Below, piece by piece: positions 29,135 to 41,512 of a stretch of 64,000 nucleotides of DNA. Positions within the stretch are counted from its first letter, which is position 1; each line of letters starts with the position of its first letter. The notes under the pieces are model-generated. The model searched no databases and was not told the origin of the DNA. It saw only the letters and a list, made by a program, of their open reading frames with translations. Source of the DNA: Cellulomonas chitinilytica (GTDB lineage Bacteria; Actinomycetota; Actinomycetes; Actinomycetales; Cellulomonadaceae); NCBI RefSeq assembly GCF_016862675.1, contig NZ_BONK01000016.1:1-64000 (forward strand), written 5' to 3'. The translations under genes and the position numbers were made by a program.

Positions 29135-32100
29135 TCAGCGGGTGCTGACCGGCCTGCTCGTGCTCGGCGACACGTTCGCCGGGTCGTCCGGCACGAACGT
29201 GGCCGTGTACGTGTGGCGGCCGGACGGCACGGTGCCGATGGCGATCCCGAGCACCACGTCGAGCGACTTCACGACGGTGCCGCCCTCACGGATCTCGACC
29301 TTCCCGGACGGGAACCTCCCGTTGTCGGTCGAGACGGTCGCGACGGCGAAGGACGGGACGAACAGGAAGCCGGGGGTCACCGTCAGGCTCGTCCTGGTGG
29401 TGACCTTGTCCACCACGACCGTCACCGCCTCGGACTGCGAGCCGGTGACCGTGTCGTCCCCGGCGAACCGTGCGACGACCTCGTAGGTGCCCGCGGGCGT
29501 CGAGGCGGGCAGGGTCAGCGTGGCCTTGCCCTTGCTCAGCGTCGCCGTCCCCAGGACCGTATCGCCGGCCACGAACTCGACGGGACCGGAGACCGGCACC
29601 GTCGACGTGACCGTCGCCTTGAGCTTGACCTTCGACGTCCCGTACACCTGGCGCGCGGGCGCCGCGGTGAGGGTCGTGGTCGACGCCGGGAGCGCCTCCT
29701 CGACCGTGAGCGGCAGCGTCACCGTGGTGCCGCTGGGCGCCGCGACGAGCGTGAGGGTGTGCGCTCCCCCGCCGGTGCCCGACGGGACCGTGACGGACAC
29801 GCTCGCGTTCCCGCCGGTCACGGGCGCCGAGCCGATCGACGTGCCGTCGAGCCGCACGTCGAGACTCGTGTTCTGCGGTGACCCGAGGCTCGTGAGGTCG
29901 AGCTTCGTCACCGGGAACGCGAGGGTGTCGCCGGCCGTGACGGACGCCGGCAGCACCGGCACGCCGACGGCCTGGCGGGCGAAGTCCGGCGCGAGGTCCG
30001 GGTGCGCCTGCAGGTACGCGATCCAGCCGTCGCGGTCGACGAGCCCGGAGTCGCGGGCGTCCGTGCCCTCGGTGAAGACCCGGAAGTTGTCGCCGCCCGT
30101 GACGAGGAACGAGAACGTGCCGATGCGGTAGCTCGCCGCCGGGTCGAGCGGCACGCCGTCGACCGTGATGGACGTGATGTGCGACCCCATCGGCGCCGCG
30201 GCGTCGTAGGTGTACGTCACGTTGTCGGACAGCCCGAGCTGCAGGTACGGCCGCGTCGGGATGGTGCCGTCCGGGTTCGTCTGCCACTGCTGCTCGAGCA
30301 TCGTCTTGACCTGGGCGCCCGTGAGCGAGGTCGTCCAGAGGTTGTTGACGAACGGGAGCACCGAGTTCGCCTCGGCCGTGGTCACGACGCCGTCGGGCGC
30401 GTACAGCAGCTCGGCCCGCAGGCCGCCCGGGTTGACGACGCCGATCTGCGCGCCGCCGAGGTTGTCGGGTGCCAGGGTGTCCCGCAGCGCGTTCGCCACG
30501 AGGTCGCCGAGCGTCGACTCGCTCGCCCGGTCGTCCCGGCCGGACGTCGGCGTCGGGCCAGGCCCGACGTAGCCGTCCGCTGTGTACGTGCCGCCGGAGA
30601 ACGCGGTGGTGATGTCGTCGGTGACCGACCCGACGGGGACCGAGCCGACCTCGTTGGCGTACGCGAGGGCGGCGTCGGTGATCCGCTTCACCTCGGCGAC
30701 CCGCGGGTACGTCGCCGCGAGCTGCGCGGCGAAGTCCGCCTCGCTCGTGCCGGCCGGCGGGACGAGCCGCGGGACGTTCGTCTGGGTGTGGGCGAGGACC
30801 TCGTCGGTGCTCGGGTCGTACGTGAGCACGATCTTGCCGATGTTGTCGCCGTACGAGCCCGTCTGCAGGATCGGACGCGTCTTGCCCGGCTGCCCCGGGA
30901 CCGGAGCCTCCCACGCGTACTGCTTGTGGGTGTGCCCGGTGAAGATCGCGTCCACGGCAGGCGAGGTGTCGTTGACGATCTCCGCGAACGCGCCGCCCGC
31001 GGCGACCTCCTCCTCCAGCGTCGCCCCGTCCGGCGTGCCCTCCGACGCGCCCTCGTGGAAAGACGCGACGAGCACGTCGGCCTCGCCGTTGGACGGGTCG
31101 CCGTCGGTCAGCTCGCCCGCGACGCGGTTGACCGCCTCGACGGGGTCGCCGAACGACAGCTCGGTGATGCCGCCGGGGCTGACCAGCGACGGCGTCTCCT
31201 CGGTGACCGCCCCGATGATGCCGACGGTCACGCCGTCCATGTCGATGAGGGCGTACTCCGGGAGCGCCGGGGTGGTGGTCCCCGCCTCGTAGACGTTCGC
31301 CCCGAGGTAGTCCCACGTGGCGTTCGTCCCGCCCGCGATGATGCGGTCACGGAGGTCGGCGAAGCCCTTGTCGAACTCGTGGTTGCCGACCGCCGACGCG
31401 TTGAGCTCGAGCGCGTTGAGCACGTCGATCGTCGGCTGGTCCTGCTGCACCGCGGACGCGAACAGCGACGCGCTCACGTTGTCACCGGCCGACACGAACG
31501 CGACGGGGTCCCCGGCGGCGATCGCTGCTGCCTTCTCCTTCTCGACGGTGCCCGCGAACTTCACGGTGTTGGCGTCGATGCGGCCGTGGAAGTCGTTGAT
31601 GTCGAGCAGCGTGAGGTTCACGGGCACCGCGGCGCCCTTCACGAGGCCGACGACCACCGGGTCGTGGTCCGAGGACCGGTACGGGTCCGCCGCGTAGAAC
31701 AGCGTGCCGTGGTAGTTGTACCGGCTGTACTCGAGCGCGATCGACTCCTCGGCGTTGATCTCCCAGATGTCCGCACCCGTCGCCCGCGCGAGCGCCGGGC
31801 CGTTGAGCAGCACGTGGTCGAGTGACCCGGACAGGCCGCCGAACGAGTAGGAGTACTGGCCCGGCGCGAGGTCCGACCCGGCGTCCGTGTACCCGGCGTC
31901 GTAGAGCAGCCGCAGCGGGTCCTCCTGGGTGTAGGAGTTGAAGTCGCCGACGAGCGCGACCGACTCGACCCCGCCCTGGATGGCCGGGACCCAGTCCCGC
32001 AGCGCGGTGGCCTGCCGGACCCGGGACTCGTTCGACGCGCCCTGGCCGTCGCCGCTGTCGACGTCGCCCGGCCACGGGCCGGCCGATCCCTTCGACTTGA

Positions 32101-34108
32101 AGTGGTTGACCACGACGAGGAACGGCTCTCCCCCGCCGGCCGGCGTGAACGCCTGGGCGATCGGCTCGCGGGCGTTGCCGAACGCCTCGTCGTCGGCGCT
32201 GAGCGAGCCGAGGGCGTGCGACGGCCCCGTCCGGGTCACCGCGGCGGTCCGGTAGATGATCGCGTTGTTGATGACGTCCATCTGCGCGACCGGCGGCAGG
32301 TCGGCCGTCGCGGACGGGACGAACGCCCAGGTTCCCGGCCCGGCGTCCGCGTTGAGCGCGTCGACGAGCGTGCCGACCGCCTCGTCGGCCACCCCGTCCA
32401 CCACCAGTGAGTTCTCGATCTCGAGCAGGCCGACCACGTCGGCGTCGAGCCCGTTGATCGCCGCGACGATCTTGTCCTGCTGGCGCTGCAGGTCGGCCGG
32501 GTCCCACGCCCCGCGCGGGTTGCAGCCGCTGTTCACCGTCACCGGGTCACCGGTGCGGTCGTTAAACGACGTGCAGCCGGGGGTCCCCGCGCCGAGCGTC
32601 GTGAAGTAGTTGAGGACGTTGAACGACGCGACCTTGAGGTCTCCGCCGATCGCCGCCGCGTCGGGTGCGGTGGTGCGGTCGTTCGCGAACGCCACCGGCG
32701 CGGGCAGGCCCGCGACAACCTGCGCGGTCGGGTTCAGCTTCCACACGTTGTTCCGGAAGTCCACGACGAGCGGGGCGCTGAACGTCACGGCCTCGCCCAC
32801 CCGCACCGGGTTCGCGAGCGACACGTACGGCGGCGTCTGGCTCTGGTTGGCCGCGGACAGGAAGTTGGTGGACGCGCCGTCGTCGAGGACGACACCGCGT
32901 GCCGCGTCGTCGGCGGCCGCAGCGGCGGCCTCGGCCGAGCCGGGCGCGCCGACCTCGGTGGGCTGCAGCAGCGGCGTGGTCCCCGCCGCCAGCCCGACCT
33001 CGCCGTACTGGTTGGTGCTGAACGTGTTGGACACGGTGAAGTCGCCGGTCGGCGTGAACAGCATCGACTCGAGCGCCTCACGTGCCGCGTCGGTCGTCGG
33101 CCACCCGCCCGCGACCGGCGTCACGGCCGGCACCGGGTCGTGCAGCGGCTCGAGGCCGCCGGCCGCGACGGTCAGCTCCGTGAGCCCGTTGAACTCGCTG
33201 ACGGCACCCGTGACCTTCACGCTGTCGCCGATCCGGACCTGGTCGACGGTCGCGGACGAGAAGACGAAGATCGCGTCCGACGCACCCGGCGTCGGGTCGC
33301 TCGCCCCTCCGGTGCCCGGCGTCTGGATGACGTACCCGCTGAGCCCACCCGTCGGGTAGGCCGCGGTGACCACGCCGCTCGTCACGACCTGCGTCCCGAC
33401 CAGCGGCGACGCGGCGCCCGTGCCCTGGATCTCGGCGATGGTGTGCTCGGTCGGCGTGCCCGGCCCGCCGGGGCCCGTGCCGGACGCCGTCGGCGTGGGT
33501 GCACCCGCGGTGAAGTCCGCCGCGTTGTCCGCGGTGTTCGCGTGCGTCGCCGAGCGCGACACCGAGGTCGCGTTGGTCGTGGCCGGTGCCGCGCCCGTGC
33601 CGGCGAAGTCGGTCGCGCTGCCCCAGCCGACGAGGTCGACCACGGCCGGCAGGAGCGCGCAGCCGGACGAGCAGGCGAGCGACGCGGTGTCGCTGGTGAG
33701 CGCGACCTTCCCGCCGGCCCCGCCCATCGGGATGGTGCCCTCGACGTCCACCGGGACGTCCGGTGCCGCCGTGTTGGAGCCGAACGCCTCGCCGACGACC
33801 AGGAAGTCGCCGGGCTCGAGGGTCCCGCCGGTCAGGACGGTCTTCTGCCACGAGGACCCCGACGTGGACGCGTACTGGACCGCCCACCCGCTGAGGGCGA
33901 CGGGCGCGGTCCCCGGGTTGTAGAGCTCGACGAAGTCGCGGTCGAACGGGGCGCCCGAGTTGCCGCCCCCGCCGTACACCTCGTTGATGACGAGCGGCGC
34001 GCCCGCGACGACGGTGGCCTGCGCGCCACCCGCCCCCACGATGGTGCCGACCAGTGCCAGGCCGAGGGCCGCGATGCCCCCGGCCGCCGACTTCACTCCT
34101 GCGTGCAC
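29135..34108 (-). CDS. Secreted nuclease / 5'-nucleotidase (ExeM/NucH-UshA fusion)
   Basis: 1657 residues. A signal peptide (cut near AQA) is followed by a lamin-tail domain (VINEVYGGGGNSGAPFDRDF) and an OB-like region (VGTQVVTSGVV). Next comes an endonuclease/exonuclease/phosphatase domain with KVASFNVLNYF, LLEIEN, NHFKSKG, VGDFNSYTQED and SSDHDPVVV. A metallophosphatase follows (DINDFHGR, GNHEFDKG, FTGHTHKQY), then the 5'-nucleotidase C-terminal domain (GVVNPGGLRAELLY, TGGDNFRVF) and two or three Ig-like repeats. It should degrade extracellular DNA and release phosphate from nucleotides. There is no LPXTG anchor. The GTG at 34108 has an AAGGAGA site. Its own terminator and a PHO-like box suggest an independent, phosphate-controlled gene. 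Confidence 0.93.
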   Translation of the reverse strand: MHAGVKSAAGGIAALGLALVGTIVGAGGAQATVVAGAPLVINEVYGGGGNSGAPFDRDFVELYNPGTAPVALSGWAVQYASTSGSSWQKTVLTGGTLEPGDFLVVGEAFGSNTAAPDVPVDVEGTIPMGGAGGKVALTSDTASLACSSGCALLPAVVDLVGWGSATDFAGTGAAPATTNATSVSRSATHANTADNAADFTAGAPTPTASGTGPGGPGTPTEHTIAEIQGTGAASPLVGTQVVTSGVVTAAYPTGGLSGYVIQTPGTGGASDPTPGASDAIFVFSSATVDQVRIGDSVKVTGAVSEFNGLTELTVAAGGLEPLHDPVPAVTPVAGGWPTTDAAREALESMLFTPTGDFTVSNTFSTNQYGEVGLAAGTTPLLQPTEVGAPGSAEAAAAAADDAARGVVLDDGASTNFLSAANQSQTPPYVSLANPVRVGEAVTFSAPLVVDFRNNVWKLNPTAQVVAGLPAPVAFANDRTTAPDAAAIGGDLKVASFNVLNYFTTLGAGTPGCTSFNDRTGDPVTVNSGCNPRGAWDPADLQRQQDKIVAAINGLDADVVGLLEIENSLVVDGVADEAVGTLVDALNADAGPGTWAFVPSATADLPPVAQMDVINNAIIYRTAAVTRTGPSHALGSLSADDEAFGNAREPIAQAFTPAGGGEPFLVVVNHFKSKGSAGPWPGDVDSGDGQGASNESRVRQATALRDWVPAIQGGVESVALVGDFNSYTQEDPLRLLYDAGYTDAGSDLAPGQYSYSFGGLSGSLDHVLLNGPALARATGADIWEINAEESIALEYSRYNYHGTLFYAADPYRSSDHDPVVVGLVKGAAVPVNLTLLDINDFHGRIDANTVKFAGTVEKEKAAAIAAGDPVAFVSAGDNVSASLFASAVQQDQPTIDVLNALELNASAVGNHEFDKGFADLRDRIIAGGTNATWDYLGANVYEAGTTTPALPEYALIDMDGVTVGIIGAVTEETPSLVSPGGITELSFGDPVEAVNRVAGELTDGDPSNGEADVLVASFHEGASEGTPDGATLEEEVAAGGAFAEIVNDTSPAVDAIFTGHTHKQYAWEAPVPGQPGKTRPILQTGSYGDNIGKIVLTYDPSTDEVLAHTQTNVPRLVPPAGTSEADFAAQLAATYPRVAEVKRITDAALAYANEVGSVPVGSVTDDITTAFSGGTYTADGYVGPGPTPTSGRDDRASESTLGDLVANALRDTLAPDNLGGAQIGVVNPGGLRAELLYAPDGVVTTAEANSVLPFVNNLWTTSLTGAQVKTMLEQQWQTNPDGTIPTRPYLQLGLSDNVTYTYDAAAPMGSHITSITVDGVPLDPAASYRIGTFSFLVTGGDNFRVFTEGTDARDSGLVDRDGWIAYLQAHPDLAPDFARQAVGVPVLPASVTAGDTLAFPVTKLDLTSLGSPQNTSLDVRLDGTSIGSAPVTGGNASVSVTVPSGTGGGAHTLTLVAAPSGTTVTLPLTVEEALPASTTTLTAAPARQVYGTSKVKLKATVTSTVPVSGPVEFVAGDTVLGTATLSKGKATLTLPASTPAGTYEVVARFAGDDTVTGSQSEAVTVVVDKVTTRTSLTVTPGFLFVPSFAVATVSTDNGRFPSGKVEIREGGTVVKSLDVVLGIAIGTVPSGRHTYTATFVPDDPANVSPSTSRPVSTR

Positions 34109-34200
34109 GTCGAGCTCTCCTTCGTCGGGGGCGCCACACAGCCGCCCCACAGGGCGGCCGTCGTTCACTCTCACGGGTTGCCCGATATGCCGCAACTACT

Positions 34201-34222
34201 CATCGGTAACCGTTTGGTGAAC
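34201..34222 (-). promoter_or_regulatory. Candidate PHO box upstream of nuclease
   Basis: On the minus strand two 11-nt units stand in tandem: GTTCACCAAAC then GGTTACCGATG, like the GTTCACC-type direct repeats bound by PhoP in Streptomyces. It lies 93 nt upstream of the nuclease GTG. Seventeen nt after GTTACC there is a TAT-containing hexamer (TATCGG) that could be a weak -10. Confidence 0.45.
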
Positions 34223-34255
34223 TCGTCCCAGGACTGCACGACAACCGGACACGAC

Positions 34256-34289
34256 ACGACCCCGCGGCCGGTGCGGCGCGCGGGGTCGT
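34256..34289 (-). terminator. pheST terminator
   Basis: 11-bp perfect stem (34256-34266 with 34279-34289), 12-nt loop, 17 nt past the pheT stop. Confidence 0.7.
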
Positions 34290-34306
34290 GACGGTCGCGA
34301 CGCAGG

Positions 34307-36870
34307 TCAGGCGCGCAGCGTGGCTCCGAACCGCTCGTGCGTCGCGGCGACGACGGCGTCCCGGACGGCTGCCTGCTCCTGAGCCGTCAGGGTCCGGTCG
34401 GCGGCCCGCAGCCGCAGCGCGAACGCGAGCGACCGGGTCCCGGCCGGCACCTGGTCGCCGACGTACACGTCGAACAGCCGGACGTCCTCGACGACGTCAC
34501 CCGCCGGGCTCGACGACGCACCGTCGCGGACGGCCGCGAGCACGTCCGCCGCCGGCACCTCGGCGGGGACGACGAGGGCGACGTCCTCCTTGGCGACCGG
34601 GAACGGCGACACCGGGTGCGCCTGGACCGGGTCGTGCGGTGCGTGCGCCAGCAGCACGTCGAGGTCGAGCTCGAACGCGACCGCCCGCGCGGGCAGGTGG
34701 TGGGCGGCGACGACCTTCGGGTGCAGCTCGCCCGCATGCCCGACGAGCGTCCCGTCGGCCGTCGTCAGGCGCGCGCACCGCCCCGGGTGCCACGGCGCGT
34801 GGTCGGCGTCCGCCGACACGACCAGCGGCACGCCCACGATCTGCGCGACCTTCTCGGCGGCCGCGATCGCGTCCGTGTAGTCGGCCTTGCGACCCGGTCC
34901 CCACCACCCCGACGGGAACACGTTCCCCGCGAGCACGCCCGCGACCCGACGCGGCTGCGGCGGGACCGCCGCCTCGATGGCGGCGAGGTCCTCGTCCGAG
35001 GGCCGCACACCACCGGGCAGCCGGGGCGCGACGGGCGCGCCGGCCAGCGGCCGGGTGACGAGCCCGATCTCGAACACGGCGACGTCGACGACCCCGCGCG
35101 AGACGTTGCGCCGCGCGGTGTCGAGCAGCGTGACCAGCAGGTTCGTCCGCAGGTACGGCTGCGCGTCGGAGAGCGGGTTGACCAGACGCACCGCCCGCCG
35201 CCGCGCGTCGTCCGCGGGCAGCCCGAGGGCGTCGAGCTGCTCGGTCGAGACGAACGGGTAGCTCAGCACCTCGACGAGGCCCGCCTCCGCCAGCGCGCGG
35301 GCCACGGAGCGCCGGGTCCGCTGACCGTGGGTCAGGCCACGGCCGACCGGCGCGTCGGGCACGATGCTCGGGATCGCGTCGTAGCCGCGCAGCCGCGCGA
35401 CCTCCTCGACGAGGTCCACGCCCACGACCAGGTCGGGACGCCACGTCGGCGGCAGGACCTGGACGGTGCCGTCGACGACGTCGCCGACCGCGCACCCGAT
35501 CTCCGTGACGGTCTCGACGACCTCGTCGGCCGTGTACGGGACACCGACCAGCCGGGCCGGCAGGGTCACGTCCAGCGTGATCGGGGCCGGTGCCGTGGTG
35601 GCGTTCACGTCCGTCAGCCCGTCGTCGGCGACGCCGCCGCCGTGCTCGGTCAGGAGCGCCACCGCCCGCGCGACCGCCACGCGCGGCAGCTGCGGGTCGA
35701 CGCCCCGCTCGAACCGCTTGGCGGCCTCGCTCGGCAGCTTGTGCCGGCGCGCGGTGCGGGCGACCGTGATCGGGTCGAAGTGGGCGGCCTCGATCAGCAG
35801 GTCCGTCGTGCCCGGGCCGACCTCGCTGTCCCCGCCGCCCATGACCGCGGCGAGGCCGATGACCCGCGACGCACGCACGCCGCCGGGGCTGTCGGTGATG
35901 AGCAGGTCCTCGGGGTCGAGCGCCCGGTCGACGTCGTCGAGCGTGCGCATCCGCTCCCCCGGCGCCGCCCGCCGCACGACGATCGGCTCGGCGACCTTGT
36001 CCAGGTCGTAGGCGTGCAGCGGCTGCCCGAGGTCGAGCATGACGTAGTTCGTCACGTCGACAGCGAGCCCGATGGGCCGCATGCCGGCCTGGGTGAGCCG
36101 GCGCTGCATCCACTGCGGCGACGGGTCGTTCGCGCGCACGCCCCGCACCACCTGCGCGACGAACCGGTCCGCACCGGGCACGCCGTCGACGGGCGCGGCG
36201 TCGTCGATCTCGACCGCGAAGCCGCCGGACACGGGCGCGCGCTGCGCGTCGGACGCCAGACCGCGGTCCGTGAACCATGCACCGGTCGAGTGCGAGTACT
36301 CGCGGGCGACGCCACGCATCGAGAAGCAGTACCCGCGGTCGGGCGTCACGTTGATCTCGAGCACCTCGTCGCCGAGCCCGAGCAGCTCACGCGCGTCCGT
36401 GCCGACCTCCGCGTCGATGCCCAGGGTCGACAGCACGATGATCCCGGCGTGGTCCTCGCCGAGCCCGAGCTCGCGCGCCGAGCAGATCATGCCGTCGGAC
36501 ACGTGCCCGTACGTCTTGCGGGACGCGATCGCGAACGGTCCCGGCAGCACGGCCCCGGGCAGCGCGACGACCACGCGGTCACCGACGACGAAGTTGTGCG
36601 CGCCGCACACGATGCCCCTCGGGGTGCCGCCGGGCTCGTTGTGCTCCGGGCCGACGTCGACGCGGCACCAGTTGATCGTCTTGCCGTTCTTCTGCTCCTC
36701 GGGCGTCAGCTCGACGACCTCGCCGACCACGAGCGGACCGGTGACGGCGGCGGCGTGGATCGCCTCCTCCTCGAGCCCGACGCGGACCAGGTCCGCGGCC
36801 AGCTGCTCGGCGGTGAGGCCGGCGGGCAGCTCGACGTGCTCGGCGAGCCACGTCAGGGGGATGCGGGGCA

Positions 36871-36871
<1 letters not shown>
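34307..36871 (-). CDS. pheT: Phenylalanine--tRNA ligase beta subunit
   Basis: 854 residues, standard length. N-terminal B1 segment, then a tRNA-binding (EMAP-like) domain with VVGEVVELTPEEQ and GIVCGAHNF, then B3/B4 (editing), B5 (AARLVGVPYTADEV region), a catalytic-like domain, and the C-terminal ferredoxin-fold anticodon-binding domain (SPFPVAKEDVALVV). Forms the alpha2-beta2 enzyme with PheS. The start is ATG overlapping the pheS stop by 1 nt (TGATG), so the subunits are coupled. A terminator hairpin follows. Confidence 0.97.
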
Positions 36872-38074
<1,203 letters not shown>

Positions 38075-38190
38075 CTGCTCACGTGCGCGTCAGCGCGGCC
38101 CGGGAACGGGCCGCGGAAATCGACGGGGGCACGGCGTCATGCCGGTCATCCTGCCACGCACGCCGTGACGTCGACGACCGCTTTGGCGGC

Positions 38191-38841
38191 TCAGCGTCCG
38201 AGCGGGAGCCGCTCGACCTCGGTGTACAGCGGGCCGCCGCCGCGCCCCGCTCCGGGCCGCGACTCGACGAGCACGACCTCCTGCACGAGCCAGGTCGGAC
38301 CCTCGTACACGGCCAGCGCGCGGGCGACGCCCGTCGCGACGTCGTCGTCGTCCGCCGGCGCACCCGGACGCCCGGCCATCTCCGGCCCGCCCCGTCCCGG
38401 CCGCGAGGACCGTCGTCGCGGCGGGCGGCTCCCCGGACGGATCCGCCCGACCGTGAGGTGCGCCCGGTCCCGAGGACGCAGGTCCTCGTGCGCCCCCGCC
38501 GCGGCGCCCGCGTCGACGCAGGCCGCCGTCAGCGCCCGCTGCGCGTCGACGTCGCCCGAGACGCCGACCCACATGGTGCGGTGCGAGAACACCCCGGCAC
38601 CCCGCAGGGCCAGCGGGTACGGGTCGATCTCCTGCGCCGCCGACGCCAGGTCGGCCGTCAGGGCAGGGACCGCACCGTCGGGGACGTCCCCGTAGAACGC
38701 CGCCGTGAGGTGCCAGGTCTCGCGCGCCGACCAGCGGATCGCCGTCGACGACCCTGCCGGGCCGCCGCGGACCGACGCGAGGGCGAGGTCGAGGTGGTCG
38801 AGCACGTCGTCCGGCGGCCACACGGCCGCGAACAGCCTCAT
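38191..38841 (-). CDS. thpR: 2H phosphoesterase, RNA 2',3'-cyclic phosphodiesterase (ThpR/LigT family)
   Basis: 216 residues. Two HxT motifs define the 2H superfamily: HLT in ETWHLTAAFYG near residue 45 and HLT in RDRAHLTVGRIR near 130. The N-terminus RLFAAVWPPDDVLDHL is typical of ThpR. An Arg/Gly/Pro-rich insert (PGSRPPRRRSSRPGRGGPE) after the second motif looks lineage-specific. The ATG overlaps the rRNA methyltransferase stop (ATGA), so it is coupled to an RNA-modification gene. Confidence 0.86.
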   Translation of the reverse strand: MRLFAAVWPPDDVLDHLDLALASVRGGPAGSSTAIRWSARETWHLTAAFYGDVPDGAVPALTADLASAAQEIDPYPLALRGAGVFSHRTMWVGVSGDVDAQRALTAACVDAGAAAGAHEDLRPRDRAHLTVGRIRPGSRPPRRRSSRPGRGGPEMAGRPGAPADDDDVATGVARALAVYEGPTWLVQEVVLVESRPGAGRGGGPLYTEVERLPLGR

Positions 38842-39674
38842 GGCCGCGCCGGGCGCTGCGCGCGCGAGCTCGCGTACAGGCAGACCGTCGCCGCGGTCGC
38901 CAGGTTGAGCGACTCGGCGCGCCCCCGGATCGGCACCCGGACGACGGCGTCGGCGAGCGCCCGGTCCTCGTCGCGCAGCCCCCACGCCTCGTTGCCGAAC
39001 ACCCACGCCGTGGGTGCCGCGAGGTCGGGGACACCCGCCGGTGCAGCACCCGCGACGTCCAGCAGGTCGTCGAGGTCGTGCTCGCCCGTGCCGTCGGCGG
39101 CGAGGATGCTCAGCCCGGCGGACCGCAGCCGGTCGACGGCGCCGGCCAGGTCCAGGCCCGTCACCACGGGCAGGTGGAACAGCGACCCGGCCGTCGACCG
39201 GACCACCTTGGGGTTGTGCACGTCGACGCTCTCGCTGGTCAGCAGTGCGGCATCCGCACCCGCCGCGTCGGACGCCCGCACGACCGTGCCGGCGTTGCCG
39301 GGGTCACGGACGTGCGCGAGCACCGCCAGCAGCCGGGGCGCCGCACCGAGCACGTCGTCGAGCGATGACTCCAGGAGGTCCGCCACGGCGACGACCTCCT
39401 GCGCGTCGGCGCTCATCGCGTCCAGCACCTCGGCGGAGCCGGTGTGCACCCGGATGCCGCGGTCCTGCGCGCCCCGCACGATCTCGGGGTACCGCTGCGC
39501 CGACTGCTCGGTGACGTACACGTCGTGCACGCGCACACCGCCGACCGCGACGGCCTCGCGGACGGCCTGCGGTCCCTCGACCACGAACCGGCCTGCACGC
39601 AGACGCGCCGAACGCCCGGCCAGCGCCCTGACTGCCTTCACCCGCTCGGCGCGGGGGTTGGTCAGCTCGGGCAT
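38838..39674 (-). CDS. SpoU/TrmH family 23S rRNA 2'-O-methyltransferase
   Basis: 278 residues. The N-terminal substrate-binding part (RLRAGRFVVEGPQAVREAV) and the SPOUT catalytic domain show motif 1 VRDPGNAGTVVRASDAAG, motif 2 WVFGNEAWGL and motif 3 ESLNLATAATVCLY. It probably methylates a ribose in 23S rRNA, as TsnR-like neighbours of rplT do. ATG 39674. It follows rplT by 47 nt containing a small hairpin. The long open frame reaching 40295 is not coding upstream of 39674. Confidence 0.9.
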   Translation of the reverse strand: MPELTNPRAERVKAVRALAGRSARLRAGRFVVEGPQAVREAVAVGGVRVHDVYVTEQSAQRYPEIVRGAQDRGIRVHTGSAEVLDAMSADAQEVVAVADLLESSLDDVLGAAPRLLAVLAHVRDPGNAGTVVRASDAAGADAALLTSESVDVHNPKVVRSTAGSLFHLPVVTGLDLAGAVDRLRSAGLSILAADGTGEHDLDDLLDVAGAAPAGVPDLAAPTAWVFGNEAWGLRDEDRALADAVVRVPIRGRAESLNLATAATVCLYASSRAQRPARP

Positions 39675-39705
39675 CGGCCGGGCGTCCGGGATGCGGCTCG
39701 GTTCA

Positions 39706-39720
39706 GCTCCCGAAGGGAGC
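39706..39720 (-). terminator. Small hairpin after rplT
   Basis: Stem GCTCCC/GGGAGC with a 3-nt loop, immediately past the rplT stop. It is short and has no U tract. It may act as a partial terminator or a processing site between the ribosomal-protein genes and the methyltransferase gene. Confidence 0.4.
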
Positions 39721-39721
39721 G

Positions 39722-40105
39722 TCACGCAGCCGACGGCGCGTTGACGTCGGCGGGCAGCGCGTCCTTGGCGGCCTGGACGAGGACGTTGAACGCCGGGGCG
39801 TCGTTCACGGCCAGGTCGGCGAGGACACGACGGTCCACCTCGATGCCCGCGAGCTTGAGGCCCTGGATGAGGCGGTTGTACGTCAGGCCCTGCTCGCGCG
39901 AGGCTGCGTTGATCCGCTGGATCCACAGCTTGCGGAAGTCGCTCTTGCGCGCCTTGCGGTCGCGGTACGAGTAGACGAGGGAGTGGGTGACCTGCTCCTT
40001 CGCCTTCCGGTACAGGCGCGAGCGCTGCCCGCGGTAACCGCTCGCGCGCTCCAGGGTCGAACGACGCTTCTTCTGGGCGTTGACCGCCCGCTTCACGCGT
40101 GCCAC
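39722..40105 (-). CDS. rplT: 50S ribosomal protein L20
   Basis: 127 residues, normal length. The basic N-terminal extension ([14 protein letters not shown]) threads into 23S r[27 protein letters not shown] and the family C-terminus are clear. GTG start at 40105, 65 nt after rpmI. The Ala/Pro-rich last residues (DVNAPSAA) are extra. It belongs to the infC-rpmI-rplT operon. Confidence 0.98.
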   Translation of the reverse strand: MARVKRAVNAQKKRRSTLERASGYRGQRSRLYRKAKEQVTHSLVYSYRDRKARKSDFRKLWIQRINAASREQGLTYNRLIQGLKLAGIEVDRRVLADLAVNDAPAFNVLVQAAKDALPADVNAPSAA

Positions 40106-40170
40106 GTGATGCTCCTTGCTGGTCTAGGGCTCGCAGTGCGACGCCGGGGACGCGGGGGCGTCCCGACGGG

Positions 40171-40365
40171 TCACTTGCCGAGCAGCTTCTTGATCTTCGG
40201 GGTGTCAGCGGCGGAGACGACGACGTCGCCGGCGATGCGGCGCGTGCGACGGCTCGACTTGTGCTCGAGAAGGTGGCGGCCGTTGGCCTGCTCACGCATG
40301 ACCTTCCCGGTGCCGGTCACCCGGAAGCGCTTCTTGGCACCGGAGTGCGTCTTGTTCTTCGGCAT
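40171..40365 (-). CDS. rpmI: 50S ribosomal protein L35
   Basis: 64 residues. [20 protein letters not shown] at the N-terminus and the KKLLGK end are diagnostic. ATG with an AAGGAG ribosome site. It sits between infC (91-nt gap) and rplT. Confidence 0.98.
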   Translation of the reverse strand: MPKNKTHSGAKKRFRVTGTGKVMREQANGRHLLEHKSSRRTRRIAGDVVVSAADTPKIKKLLGK

Positions 40366-40456
40366 GGCTGCCGTGTCTCCTTGTCGTTCTCATCGCACGG
40401 GTTCGTGCGACTCGTGTCGTGCGGCCCGGCTGGCGGCCGGACCGTTCGTCGTGCGG

Positions 40457-41512
<1,056 letters not shown>

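Noticed and set aside
38090-38149. A 19-codon minus-strand frame before pheS as a Phe leader peptide
   Set aside because: It has one Phe codon only and lies upstream of the likely pheS promoter.
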